From positions 1 through 24,781 of the forward strand of contig JAGFNK010000706.1 in the NCBI GenBank assembly GCA_025769875.1: 24,781 nt of DNA, written 5' to 3'. Every line of letters begins with the position of its first letter. Position 1 is the stretch's first letter. The notes under the pieces are model-generated. The model did no database searches and had not been told where the DNA came from. It saw only the letters and a list, made by a program, of their open reading frames with translations. This DNA comes from Russula earlei (Eukaryota > Basidiomycota > Agaricomycetes > Russulales > Russulaceae). The position numbers were made by a program, and so were the translations under genes. Positions 8,789-19,215 of the stretch are shown piece after piece.

Positions 8789-10087
8789 AGTTGACGTCTT
8801 TTCGTTTTCGCAAAAAGTGTCACGCTCCAGAAAAGGCAAGCGCCCCACCAACTTGGCTCCTCAAGGCAATTCCCATCAACTCCGCAATTGTTTTCAAACG
8901 CAGGTAATAATTACACACAATTCTTAAGTTTCATAATGATGTATTCAAGAGTTAAGTACACCAAAATAAAAACCAAACTATTGTTAAAGACCGAGAACAC
9001 ATGCAAGGATACTCAGAATGATAAAACTCAGTTATATTATTATAGACTAGCCTACTCATAGGTACATGTTTATAGACAAAGTCAAGTAGCTAAAAGAAAA
9101 GCAAAGAAAGAAAAATAAAGAGAAAAGCCTAGCCAGAGGTGGGTGAGCATGTGCGAAGGCCATCATGATGGTGTGACATGTATTATGGGTGGGATGATGG
9201 AGGGGGGGTCAAGTGTGTAAGATCGCACATGTGGTGAGCATGCAGGCACCAGGAGAGCAGCTGCGGCACGTGGAGCGTCGTCTCTGCTGTGTGCACTGTG
9301 ATGATTCAGATTCCAAGAGGCCCACCAGGGCAGTCCTGCATACCCGAATGGGAAAATGAAGGAAAATATCTGAAAGCCAGAATGCTGCTCGGCAACATCG
9401 AGGGCAGTGGCATTGGGTGGGACCATTCAGCCTTCATTTTAGGGTGTGCTGGTTTGTTGGGAGAATGTGGTCACAAAGGCAATCACGATCATGTGGCATG
9501 TGCTGGCATGATGGAGGTGGTGAGGAAGTGGCATTGGGTGGGGCCATTCCGCCTTCATGTGGTGTTGATTTGTTGGGAGGGCATGTGTGACATCACAGCA
9601 TGCGTTGAGGGCAAGATGGGGGAGTGGCATTGGGCAGGACCGTTCAGTTGTCATGTGCATCAGTTTGTTGGAAGAATGCGCGTGTGAAGGTGATCACAGT
9701 CACATGGCATGTGTTGGCAGGATGATGGAGGCAGCGAGGGAGTGGTGTTGGCAGGGCTGTTCAACCTTCGTGTGGTGTGTCGATTGGTCGGGAGGGCATC
9801 CCTGTTGTGATCACAAGGGCGCGATGTCTGTTGCTGGCAGGATGGCGGAGGTGCGAGGGAGTGGGATGTGGCGGTGGGCATCAAGGAAGAGTGTGGCATG
9901 ACATTGACCCTCTGTTATGCCACAATTTCCACTTTGAGTATGACAACTTCTGTTATCAAGTAATTTATTCTTATCATTAGATAATTATATTTATTTTCTG
10001 AATTGTAAAGATGTTCAAGCACTGCTCTGCTGACAAAGTCCGACAGTCCGGATTCGGGTGTCACATTTTTGCGAAATTACAAAGACT
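8789..10087. mobile_element. Candidate non-autonomous DNA transposon with imperfect terminal inverted repeats
   Basis: The left end reads AGTTGACGTCTTTTCG, then TTTCGCAAAAA (8806-8816) and GTGTCAC. The right end, read inward on the other strand, has AGTCTTTGTAA, then TTTCGCAAAAA (10066-10076 reversed) and TGTGACAC. Both ends abut CCGACCGACCGAC in direct orientation (8776-8788 and 10088-10100), a possible target-site duplication. However, the tetranucleotide pattern makes its length ambiguous. The interior is much more AT-rich than its surroundings (8900-9130, 9940-10010) and encodes no transposase I can see. The superfamily is not identifiable. Confidence 0.5.
9390..9900 (+). repeat. GT-rich minisatellite inside the candidate element
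   Basis: About five diverged units of roughly 100-115 nt share GAGTGGCATTGGGTGGGACC (at about 9410, 9526, 9624, 9738) followed by CATTCAGCCTTCAT, GTTTGTTGGGAG and GATCACA, with AGGATGATGGAGG-like joints. ORFs across it on both strands are products of the repeat, not genes. Confidence 0.75.
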
Positions 10088-10114
10088 CCGACCGACCGAC
10101 CGTGACCGTTACCC

Positions 10115-10121
10115 TATAAAT
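10115..10121 (+). promoter_or_regulatory. TATA-like motif without an assigned gene
   Basis: TATAAAT lies in GTTACCCTATAAATCGCATT just right of the candidate transposon. The downstream plus-strand sequence (10140-10260) has only a short Arg-rich ORF, so no transcript can be assigned. Confidence 0.25.
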
Positions 10122-11004
10122 CGCATTACCAATCTCCGCACATCTCCGCGCGTGAGAGAACGTCGTCGTGTCGTCGTCCGCGTCGTCTCACGGGGTTCAC
10201 GTTCGTGTGAAGGCCGAAGGCGTGTGAATGGGGGGAAAGGAAGGAAGGGAAGTTAGTTCCGAAAGGTAATATAATAATAATGGATGGGCTGCAAGTGCGG
10301 CTTATCCGAAACCGAAAAAAAAAAAATGGGGGACCTTCGCGCGGCACGCTCACACCAGGCATCGTCGTCGTCCCGAAGGGGCGGTCTCATCTCACGGAGA
10401 GGCAGGTAAAAGGTTAAAAAGAAAAAAAAAAAAAGCTCCCCGAGACGGACTCGGACGTGGAATCCGTCGCACGCGATCGGCCGGTCCAAGTCGACAACGA
10501 TACACAATTGTAATTGCATTTGCTTTTACACGACGATACGACAGAAGTGTGGTTTTCTTTGCATTTCTTTTCTGCTTCTTCTCCGAGACGATGACAATAG
10601 AGATGGTGGTCATAAAGGGGGAAAGACACGGGGGATGGTGAAAACCGATAAGCGAGGATGACACAAGAATAGATACAAGCAAGCAGGGGTGGGAGAGGGG
10701 AAATACACGTCTAGGAAAGGGTAAGCATAGGCCAAGAACGATTATCGCAGAAAGCAAAACACGGTTCAAGCGCGGGTTGGACACAGCGAGGGAGAAAAAG
10801 AAAACATGAGAAGTGGGAGTCGTTTGCATTGTGCTCCAATGGGGGGTTGAGCGGAATGAAAGGAAATCGCCTACTGCCCACCTCCACCACGACACCAATC
10901 AACTCTTCATACAACTTGAAGGATGGTCATGCACAAAGCATACAGGTGACAAAAAAAAAAAGGCCGATGCAAAGAACGCCATCGCACTGCGCTTCCTATG
11001 ACGA
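10122..11004. other. Intergenic region downstream of the HMG-box gene
   Basis: It contains several A-runs on the plus strand (10316-10326, 10421-10434, 10951-10961), which are T-runs on the strand of the HMG gene, and a GTAATATAATAATAATGG segment near 10266. It presumably includes the 3' UTR and polyadenylation region of the HMG gene. No ORF is convincing. Confidence 0.4.
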
Positions 11005-12849
11005 TCACCCATACGGAGCAGCAAGGGAGGCGACAAGCCGGGTGCCAGCCCAGGAATCCTCAAGTCCGCCAAACAAGGGACGCCCGACCAGATCCTGGAC
11101 GTTATTCCAAGGGTCTATCGCTTCAGTGGGGTGCAAGAAAGGGAGCGGGTGGTCCGCTTCGCCGCCGAAGCGTCCATATGACAGTGTGAGGGGAGACAGG
11201 ACGACCTTGGGGTCGTGGTTGTCATGGTTGCTGCCGACGGGCAGGCCCATCCCGGGGGGGCAAGAGGTACCCCCGGCCCAGTCACAGAGCGTCGAGTAGC
11301 TCGAGAAGAAGCTTTGAAGTTGAAGGGTCGGGTCGGGCGCATGGCACGGTCCGAATCCGAGAGCAGGGCTTACCGAGCCGAGTACGCCACCGTCGTTGTT
11401 GTCCATTATGGAGCTGCAAGGGCTGCCCGGTGGCGAGAAAGGCACGAAATCGAACATGGGAGGAACCTGAGATGAGATACAAGGGCAAGGTGAGAAAAAG
11501 GAAGCAGAGAGGAGGGCGCAAGCACTTACGCTCATATTGTCGCTGTCAGGGAAGGACACCTCACTGCCGTAAGACACGGAAGATGCGGGCGAAAGCGGGG
11601 GTGGGTAGAAATCGGGTACGGGACTGACACTCGTAGTTGGGGGGGTATTGGTCGTGGCGGCCGTGGTGATAGGATATACGCCCTGCGCGATGGAGGCATG
11701 GTCCGGCACGAGAGGTACCGAAGACGCGCGACGGGACATAGAGGTGAGTGGGGGAGTGAAGCGCGCCTGTTGAACAGAAGACGCCGAGCGCGTCTTGGCC
11801 GTCTTGATCGCCGGCGCCGCCTCTGCGTCCTTGACGCCACGCATCTCCTTGCGGCCCCTGCTAGCGACGTCCTCATTGACGCTCGCGCCTATGCCGTGCT
11901 CCGAAACGAACACGCCATCGGTCACGTTACTGACGCCGCTTTCCTTGTCCCATGCTTGCACTGCGCTCGTAAGGGCAACGCCCTTGACGCCCTGCGCAAG
12001 CAGCTCGGCAATCTGCGCACATCGACGTTCTTGTATGATCCCGCGCGCCTTACGCCGCGCGCTACTGCCGCCGCCATCGCCAATTCCACCACCATCGGCT
12101 GCGGCTGCGGCTGCGAGGGCTTTATCGCGGGCACTGGCGGTTCGTCTGCGTCGTGCCGGTGGCCGGTCCTTATTCTTGTCCTTTGTCTTGCGCTTCGTGA
12201 TGGCGTCGACGTTCGTGCCGGGCCTGAAGCGCCAATCCGGATATCGCGCGCGATGTTCAGCCTGGGCCTGCACGGCACGTTTTTCCCACAGCTCGCGTTC
12301 GGCCGGCGGGAGCGTCTTCCAGACGATTCCTGTGGGAGAGAGAGAGAGGGGAGGGGAGAGAAGGGGAGACGTCAGAGGGAGGCACGTGCAAGGGAAGAAG
12401 GTCGAACCGATGATTTTGGAGAGGGTGCTATGGTTGCCCTCGATGTTGCCGGGCACGCTCTCAGATTTGATGAAGGAGGAGCGGAAGAGGATGAATGCGT
12501 TGGGAGGGCGCGGGATGTGTCCCGCATCGCGTTTCTTCCCGTGCGAGGGCTTGGCGGCAGTGATGCGGGGCGCGTCTTCCTCGGATATGAGCTCGAAGCG
12601 TTGGGCGGGCTCTGGGGGAAAGATGCCGGACGAGTCCGGATTGTACAAGAGAGGAGCGAAGTCGGGGTCGAAGGAGTAGGTCATGACGTCCATCATGGGC
12701 GGGGGACGGTCGACAAGCGGGGGCATGTCGTCTGGAAGCGAGGTGCGCGGTAGGCGTGTGAGAGGAGGCTCGATAGGATTCGGAGGGTCATAGGGATGCG
12801 TACCGTCGTCGGGCATGTCGAGGAAGGCGTCAAGCGTCAACTCGGACAT
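11005..12849 (-). CDS. HMG-box transcription factor (MATA_HMG type)
   Basis: Exons on the minus strand are 12849-12408, 12329-11530 and 11466-11005, 567 residues. The acidic, Pro-rich N-terminus (1-110) precedes the HMG box at ~113-185. The box has RPPNAFILFRSSFIK, HSTLSKIIG and, after splicing, IVWKTLPPAERELWEKRA, ending YPDWRFRP. These are the hallmark helix residues of the fungal sequence-specific HMG class, which binds DNA in the nucleus and often controls mating or fruiting genes. A basic KRKTKDKNKDRPPARRRR stretch follows as a likely nuclear signal. The C-terminus is Ser/Pro-rich. Intron 1 (12330-12407, 78 nt) starts GTTCGA and ends CACAG. Intron 2 (11467-11529, 63 nt) starts GTAAGT and ends CTCAG. 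Both are multiples of three and stop-free, so the unspliced frame also reads through. The target genes are unknown. Confidence 0.92.
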   Translation of the reverse strand: MSELTLDAFLDMPDDGTHPYDPPNPIEPPLTRLPRTSLPDDMPPLVDRPPPMMDVMTYSFDPDFAPLLYNPDSSGIFPPEPAQRFELISEEDAPRITAAKPSHGKKRDAGHIPRPPNAFILFRSSFIKSESVPGNIEGNHSTLSKIIGSTFFPCTCLPLTSPLLSPPLSLSPTGIVWKTLPPAERELWEKRAVQAQAEHRARYPDWRFRPGTNVDAITKRKTKDKNKDRPPARRRRTASARDKALAAAAAADGGGIGDGGGSSARRKARGIIQERRCAQIAELLAQGVKGVALTSAVQAWDKESGVSNVTDGVFVSEHGIGASVNEDVASRGRKEMRGVKDAEAAPAIKTAKTRSASSVQQARFTPPLTSMSRRASSVPLVPDHASIAQGVYPITTAATTNTPPTTSVSPVPDFYPPPLSPASSVSYGSEVSFPDSDNMSVSACALLSASFFSPCPCISSQVPPMFDFVPFSPPGSPCSSIMDNNDGGVLGSVSPALGFGPCHAPDPTLQLQSFFSSYSTLCDWAGGTSCPPGMGLPVGSNHDNHDPKVVLSPLTLSYGRFGGEADHPLPFLHPTEAIDPWNNVQDLVGRPLFGGLEDSWAGTRLVASLAAPYG

Positions 12850-14300
12850 TTAGAGATGATTGTCTAGAAAGGATGAGATCAAAGGTCGAGAAGAAAGAGG
12901 ACAAAGTGGAGGGGAAGCGGTGTTAAAAAGGGGAGGTTAGGCGGTCGAGTAGGGGCAAGCGCACGAGGGGGAGGCGTTGTTGTGTTCTTATTCTGTTAAA
13001 GGCAGGTGAGAGATGTCACCACGACGTTAGATTCCCAGGACGAGCGCCAAGGAATGCGCGTCTGGCGATACGGCAAAATGATGATGACGTGTGGGGTAAT
13101 GAGGAGTGGGTAGGAATACAGGCTTCAGAGATGCAAAGGAGAGACGAAGAGAGAGTTGGTCGAGAGAATTGGTGGCAAAGCCGGGAATGGACAAGCGCGA
13201 CCGAGGATGAGGATCAGGGGAGGAGTCGATCCGGGCACGAGCAGTTGGGTCAACGGGGTGAGGGCTTGTGGTGGTCTGCGCTGGGGACATGTCCACATGG
13301 GATCAGCCACCGGCCGTCTTGTGAGCCGCGGTTGCCAGGAGAAGTAGGACGGGCGCCGTGAGCAGGGGACGGAGAGGAGACGAAACGAGCAGATAACGAG
13401 GATCGATAATGCACTGATTCGGCCTGCCAAGTTTGATAACGGATCGGTTATGTACGACCTCGCTCTCGGCTAAATCGTCTCCTCTCATTTCGGACATTAC
13501 ACACCACCGGTTCCAGCACCGACCACAACATCACCACTGACAGCGTGTGCGAACGTGAACGACGCAACAGACGCCATCGTTCATCTTTCCTGACGTCGTT
13601 GTGCTCGCACGCGGTGGGGACCCGGGTTTCAGCGAGAACGACAATCGCTCCCTGCTACGTATCCCTTGTCGGCTTCGGAAACCCGTGCGGCTTCGGACAC
13701 CGCGGCTGGATCACATCACCCCTCGGGTCGTCGTTCGTGTGGGCGGGGACAGGTTCGATCCCATCACGTGTTCCTGTTGATATCTTTTTTTTAATTTTTT
13801 TTCGGATCTCGCGCACATATATACATACGGCAGCATTGATAGACATCTTGAATGTTTACGATTCGTACCTTTCTAACCTGAAAAAGAGCGGGACGCCAAT
13901 GCAACCTCTTGCTCGTATCTCGCCGGATCATGCGTTGCGGTAGGCGTCCACCCTTGCCGCGTAGGTCATACTCCCAACATCAGTCCCGAGAGCCAATCCA
14001 CCCTTTCGGAAAACAATTCACGGCGGGGAGTGGCCTATTGATGCCGAGTTCAGCCATTTGCCCCCCGATCGACTCGGCATCACCCCATAGTCACCTCGTC
14101 CGACACACCCCCTCACTTTCTGCTGTGCCTTCACCAAAGTCGGATCCAAAAGCCCGCTCGCAAATCCCGTCATCTTTGCGGTTCGTGATCGGCAATCAGC
14201 ATCATCCATTTGCGCTCCGTAGCGTTTGCAGCCTACGACCGATGAATGCGGCTCAGGAAAGTCTCCCTGGAAGCCTTGGCTCCGCGCCACAACCGTGAGC
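12850..14300. other. Upstream region of the HMG gene, no gene supported
   Basis: This contains the presumed promoter of the HMG gene: a TTTTTAACACC motif on the minus strand at about 12920, then GC-rich DNA. A plus-strand ORF of 132 codons (13545-13943) and others on both strands show no recognisable domain. A poly-T tract lies at 13782-13800. I see no tRNA despite a GGTTCGATCCC string at 13752. Confidence 0.4.
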
Positions 14301-16291
14301 GTGACCTTATTGAACATAAAATAAAATAAAAATAAACGAAAAATAAAAAGAAGGAAATCAGAGAAATGGGCGCGTCCGCGCGACCCTTGGCCGCATCGCT
14401 GACTTAACTTTTTCCGTCAGGCGGCCATCGCGGATTTGTGGCAAATGGGAACTGCTCAACCCGAAGGGCCTACTCTGATGCTTCATGTGATCCGCTCCTT
14501 GCGTTCGTGTCTGCCCTCGTGCCCGTACTTGGTACTCCTGGCCCGAGAGCGCGGCGTAGGCGTAGACGCCCCTCCCCCCAACTCCCCTCCTCCACCCCAA
14601 TCTCCGCGCCTCCGCGTTCCCTTCCCGAATTCGAACGGGCAACCGTCCAAAGTTAACGTGCCACCTACGGCACATGCGATCAAAATGCCACCCCAGCATC
14701 ACTTTTTGGTCTGCTCGACCGAGAGAAAAAAAAGTCTAGGCCACTTGACGATACCACGCATCGTCGTTGGGCCCCCTCCCCGGAGTGGCGATGAACTTGC
14801 AACGGACAGAACGCAACCCCCTTCCATTCTGCTGCCGACGTGTGCCCTTGTCGCCGAAGGTTTTTGTTTCCCCGCGCAATGCCTTGCGGAAGCTGCATAG
14901 CCTCCTCCGCGCATGCGCACGGCCAGCGTGAGAAGAAGGCGTGCCGCACAGCGGGAGAGAGGGCATCGTCGGACGGTTCGGCAAGTTCCCCCCGTCCCTG
15001 CGCTGCAGACAACCGACAGGTTCACGAGGGAGCTCACTCATTAAGGGATTTGTTGATCCGCGAGGGCGACTGACGCCCGTCGTCGGACGCGTGCGATGGA
15101 AGAGAAAAACGTACATCACGAGCACAAATTGCTCCCGAGTGCGAACGAATGGAATGATGTAGTTGGGGGATATGATGTACGTGTGCACATGTGTTGCACT
15201 TGGCGCGCTGGTGGCGGCCGCTGCGGGTGGGGGGCGGTGGCGGTGGTGGGTGCACTCCCGGACCCTATAGCGATCACGCGCATCACGCCGCATGAGCAAA
15301 TAACAATATAGGGCCTCCTCTGATTTTTTACGCGCTACGTTCTCGTCGCGTTCTGTTTGTGGCGTGACAACCACACAACATCATGCGGTTGTGCGCGCCT
15401 CCTCGTCGCCTCTCCTCTCAATGATGACTTGGGGGGGAAGATCCGTCGAGGTTTGGTTTTCGGCAACTCATGTGTTCCGTGTTCCGAAATTGTACTGTTG
15501 CCTCCGCAGAGCTTCTTGGCTTGGCCCGGGCCCGACCCCGACCCGTCGAGGGCCAAAGCTGAAGATGAAGCTGAACTTCAAGTTGCTATTTTTTTTTGCC
15601 ACTCATTCATTTCAGTTCGATCGCACAGCCCATCTGGGTTACGCTTACGCGAAAGGCAATTTGAATCAATGGCAATGCACACTCAAAGGCGCCGCCTCAA
15701 AATGCTCCTCCCTCATCCTTCGTCAGACTCCGGCAGCTTAGGAACTTGGTTTGGCTAAAACCCCGTTCGCTGCTCCGCCCGACGTATCTCGATGGCAGGT
15801 ATTATCACCCGCTCACATGATCCCAAACATTGCGTGGATATGGATAGATTAATGCACTTAGGGACGATGGACGGCGGCGTTGTTTGTCAAACAACGGTAG
15901 TAATTTGTCAACTGATAACTTAGACGATGTATCGATAACACGACAGCAACAAAGGGAAAGCGAGAACAAAGACGAAAACAAAGCTAATGATGCAGGACGT
16001 CCTGAAGAGACGAGTGCGGTGTAGAACAACAATGATGATCCAGACGAAAAAAAAAAATGAGGAAAAGAGGAAATATAGAATGTGATTTGCAGAACGCACG
16101 AGACGATGCCAAGCACAGCAGAGCGTGTGTCATGATATGAGCTAAGATAACCGAGAATATAATATGAAAGTGATGCACCAAAAAAGCCCAAAGTATGAGA
16201 AAGAGAGAGAGAGAAACAACGCGTGCCCCAATGTAAAAAGTAAAAACGAGAAAGAGAACGAAGGGAGGAAAATGCGAAAGAGCCATCGTTG
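14301..16291. other. Long intergenic region with simple-sequence patches
   Basis: It holds an A/T-rich patch (14318-14360), a GGTGGCGGTGG patch around 15233-15247 and a GAGAGAGAGAGA tract near 16201-16212. ORFs of 110-210 codons on both strands are compositionally biased (Arg/His/Pro) and I recognise none. The right part (about 15,800-16,291) is probably the 3' UTR of the DUF6699 gene. Confidence 0.4.
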
Positions 16292-18198
16292 TCACGGCGC
16301 GCCGACGAACATGGTCCACTCGCCCGTGCCAGGGCCAGGGCCAAGGCCATGGAACAGGGTATACCCCAACAAACAATCGACGCGACGGATCCCATCCGGT
16401 GCAAAGGACGAGGACGACGAAGGGACGGACGTCCACCCGTGAGGAAATCCCGCAGCGACGCGCGCGGTGCACGCGGCGATGATGAGCGCGACGTTCTCGG
16501 GGGACATATCCGCCAGCTCGTAAGGCAGCACAAATTCGTGCAGGTTCGCGATGAGCGCACGAAACAAGTCGCCGCAGCGCACCCCCGCCGGATTGCGGAC
16601 GTCCACCGGCCAGCGCCATCCCGCGTGTCCCCCGATCGCGCCGATCCGTAGCGCGCCCGTGGGCGGCCACGTTGCCGGTTGTGAGTAGTCCGATGCGGCC
16701 ATCGGGACGGCCGACGCACCCGGCCCGGACGCGGGAAAGAGGATCGCGCGAGCGGCAGTACGGAGGTCCCAGGAGAGTAGGGGGAGACCGACGGAGCGGT
16801 GCACAAGGAAAGGATTCAGTGCACTCGTCGATGAGTTCACGCGCACCAGAGGTGCAGAAGGTGCCGAGAGATGGGATAGGTGGGGCGGGAGAGGTGGAAG
16901 CGTCTGGTCATACGTGCTTGAGCTGGCTTCGCGCTCGATAGGCAGGGATGTATCCACTTCCGGAACTACCCGTGGGTGTGAGTGGTCCCTAGTTGTAGTA
17001 CGACGAGTGAGGGTTACACACCAAAGCTCTCCCCCCAAGTGTTGTCTATCGATCGGTAGGCCCATTGGGCAAGGTCACGCCAGTTGCTCGCGGTGAGCTG
17101 AGCCGGTCCGTCGGAGGTGGTTAGCGGCGCCGGGCCGGATTGCCGTCCTGCCCATCGCCGGCCGGTCAGCACACCGCGGGAGCACACCGCATGAGCTCGC
17201 CAGAGCGACTGATGCACACACCAGATCTTCTACGGAAAACAGAGGAGACCACCGTCCAACTATTGCTACGACGCCTTCCTGATCCCTCCTGTGTCGACTG
17301 CTGCGAAGACTTTTCGAGCTTTGCTTTCGCCTTGTCCCGCCAACTACGAGCACTCGTCGGCGACGGCGCCGGGGTGCTGGTAACTGGGTCGGCTGGCACG
17401 TCGGCGCCAGGTGGTGCGAATGTAAAGCGAGGGGTTCGCGCGAGCTCCGAGTTCGGGGGAACGAGTGTAGTTGGGTTATGAATGCTGAGAATGGGAGGCG
17501 GGGCGACTTGTGCCTGTGAAAATAAGGATACGCCTCCGGACCGAGAGGGAAAAAAGGGAGCGCTTGATGACGCCACAGGTCTAGCCACCGGAGAAACGTA
17601 GTTTTGTGGAGGTAGGCTCTCTGCAGGAGCATAACCGTCTGGATGGACAAGAGGCTGCCGTGGAGGCGAGACCTGCCCATGTAACCAGTGTGGCGAGAGC
17701 GGAAGGGTGTTCGGCAAAGTGACGCCTTCGAGATAATCAGAGTGAATGAGCGTGCGCATTGGACCCATTGACGCTACCGGTGATCCAAGGGTGAAAGTGG
17801 GGGTGGCGAGTGGAATGGAGTGGTCGTGCGAGGTTGTAGAGTCAAGGAGGCCGTCAAGAAAGGAGTGTTGCTCGTGTGGATCAAGGTGAGGGCTCGGATA
17901 GTTGTATGACTGCGGATGCGACGTCGGGGGCGCGAGCAGCGAAGAGGCGCTGATTGACCTGCTCTCGTCCTGATCATCAGCCCCGAGCTGCTCTGGAGGA
18001 GAGTCCTGATGGTCGGAGGGCATGTTGGGTACTTTGCTGCATGAGATGTCACAAGGGCGAGAGGGAGGCCGGTGAGGGCAGATCACGTAATGTATTTATC
18101 ACGTACTTGTAGCCGGACACTGGCTTGCACTGCCCGTCACGCAGGATCGGTTGGGTGCGCTCTGGGGAGAGCTTGGCTAAGAGGTTTGTCCATTGCAT
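16292..18198 (-). CDS. DUF6699 domain protein with long disordered N-terminal region (5' end open)
   Basis: Minus-strand exons are 18198-18107 (may extend further upstream), 18036-17222, 17147-17022 and 16965-16292 (TGA). Introns are 70, 74 and 56 nt (GTACGT..GCAG, GTGTGT..GCAG, GTGTGT..GTAG) and all phases fit. From ATG 18198 the model gives 568 residues; from ATG 18023 it would be 533. Residues ~35-330 are Ser/Pro/His-rich and unstructured, with a basic patch (RSWRDKAKAKLEK). The last ~175 residues match DUF6699: LNPFLV, SWDLR, WPVDV, the GVRCGDLF helix, a second helix, then RRVDCLLGYTLFHGLG and a final W. DUF6699 proteins are widespread and multicopy in mushroom fungi, with no established function. 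Tyr/Asn/Pro-rich segments could mediate protein contacts, but that is inference. Confidence 0.8.
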
Positions 18199-19215
18199 AA
18201 CAGGCGAAATGCGTCGGGGATTGCTTTCGAGCGAGGTTGACAACAAAGAAATCAATACATCAAAGGACAAACGGGGGCTGATCACTCCGGAGAGGCAGGT
18301 GCCTGGAGGGTAGGCTGTGAACGCAATTTAGGGTGGAGCCCCAAAATCTCGTGTGGACAGCTTTTGGTGGGAAGGGACAGGATGGGCACAGCGTCGCGGG
18401 TGGACGCGGAGATGGGGGGGAGGAGAGAGAGACGGAGAGGCGAGGAGCGGTAGGTGAAGCGCCGACGGATTGGGCGCATGATAACCAGCACGCGACTGGA
18501 GTTACCTGGGGGAGGTGATCGGCCAGGCCAGGCAAAAGGCACACATACGCATGGGAAGGCAGACGAAGGGTTCTGCACCTTGTTCGGCGCTGGACAGACT
18601 CAGCCAGCCCGACTATGACGGGAGGGAGGGGTGCATGTGGGTGAGGTGGCGCCGAAATCACTTTGGTCTAGGCTGTGGAGGGACGGCAGCCAGACAGCGA
18701 TCGTTGCATGACATCAGATACGTAGGAAAAAAGGAGGACGAACCCAAGTCGTGAGGGACGCCGAGAGGGGGGGGAAAAACAGCTTGAGGTGAGACAGGCA
18801 AGGAGGGAGCGGTGGACGTGCCTGTTGCAGTTGGTCGACCGCTGGGCGCTGGCAAGTGAAATACGAACGAACACATGGTGAACGACCACGGGCCGACGAA
18901 GCCAGTCCGCATTTGTCAATTCTAGTCGTACCTGTTCATTTATCTCGCCCTTCACCACAGCCTCGATACAGGAGCTTATTGATTCACGAGGACGTCGGTG
19001 GTGCAGCCGAAGTGGAGAGCTGCTGCGCTACGTCGCCCTTTGCCCAGGCCTGTGCGATTGATTGACTTGACTTTATCGTCACGGCCAAACCTCTTGATTA
19101 CATAATTCCAATGTTTGGGCACTGTGCGCGATGCAATGTTGCAGACCAGCTCCAAGGATCGATCTCTATCACAAAGCGCTGGGTGCTCGCCACGTATGCT
19201 ACAGCCTCGTTTCAT
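18107..19215 (-). other. Possible additional 5' exons or a separate minus-strand transcript
   Basis: The frame of the first DUF6699 exon stays open upstream to about 18285 with plausible sequence (FDVLISLLSTSLESNP). A CTCCAG acceptor lies just beyond. Further upstream, an open stretch reading EAVVKGEINEQ ends at a GTACGA donor (18927 downward). The segment 19215-18976 encodes SRTVPKHWNYVIKRFG. I could not chain these into one model and recognise no domain. Confidence 0.25.

Noticed and set aside
13740..13800. tRNA or Pol III gene suggested by GGTTCGATCCC followed by a T-run
   Set aside because: The T-arm stem does not pair, no A box or cloverleaf is present, and no acceptor stem can be formed.
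14736..15374. 212-codon minus-strand ORF
   Set aside because: Its composition is biased towards Arg, His and Pro, it overlaps several other-frame ORFs, and it has no domain or splice context.
11005..18198. HMG-box gene plus neighbour as a mating-type locus
   Set aside because: There are no homeodomain genes, pheromone precursors or pheromone receptors nearby, and HMG-box regulators occur at many places in basidiomycete genomes.
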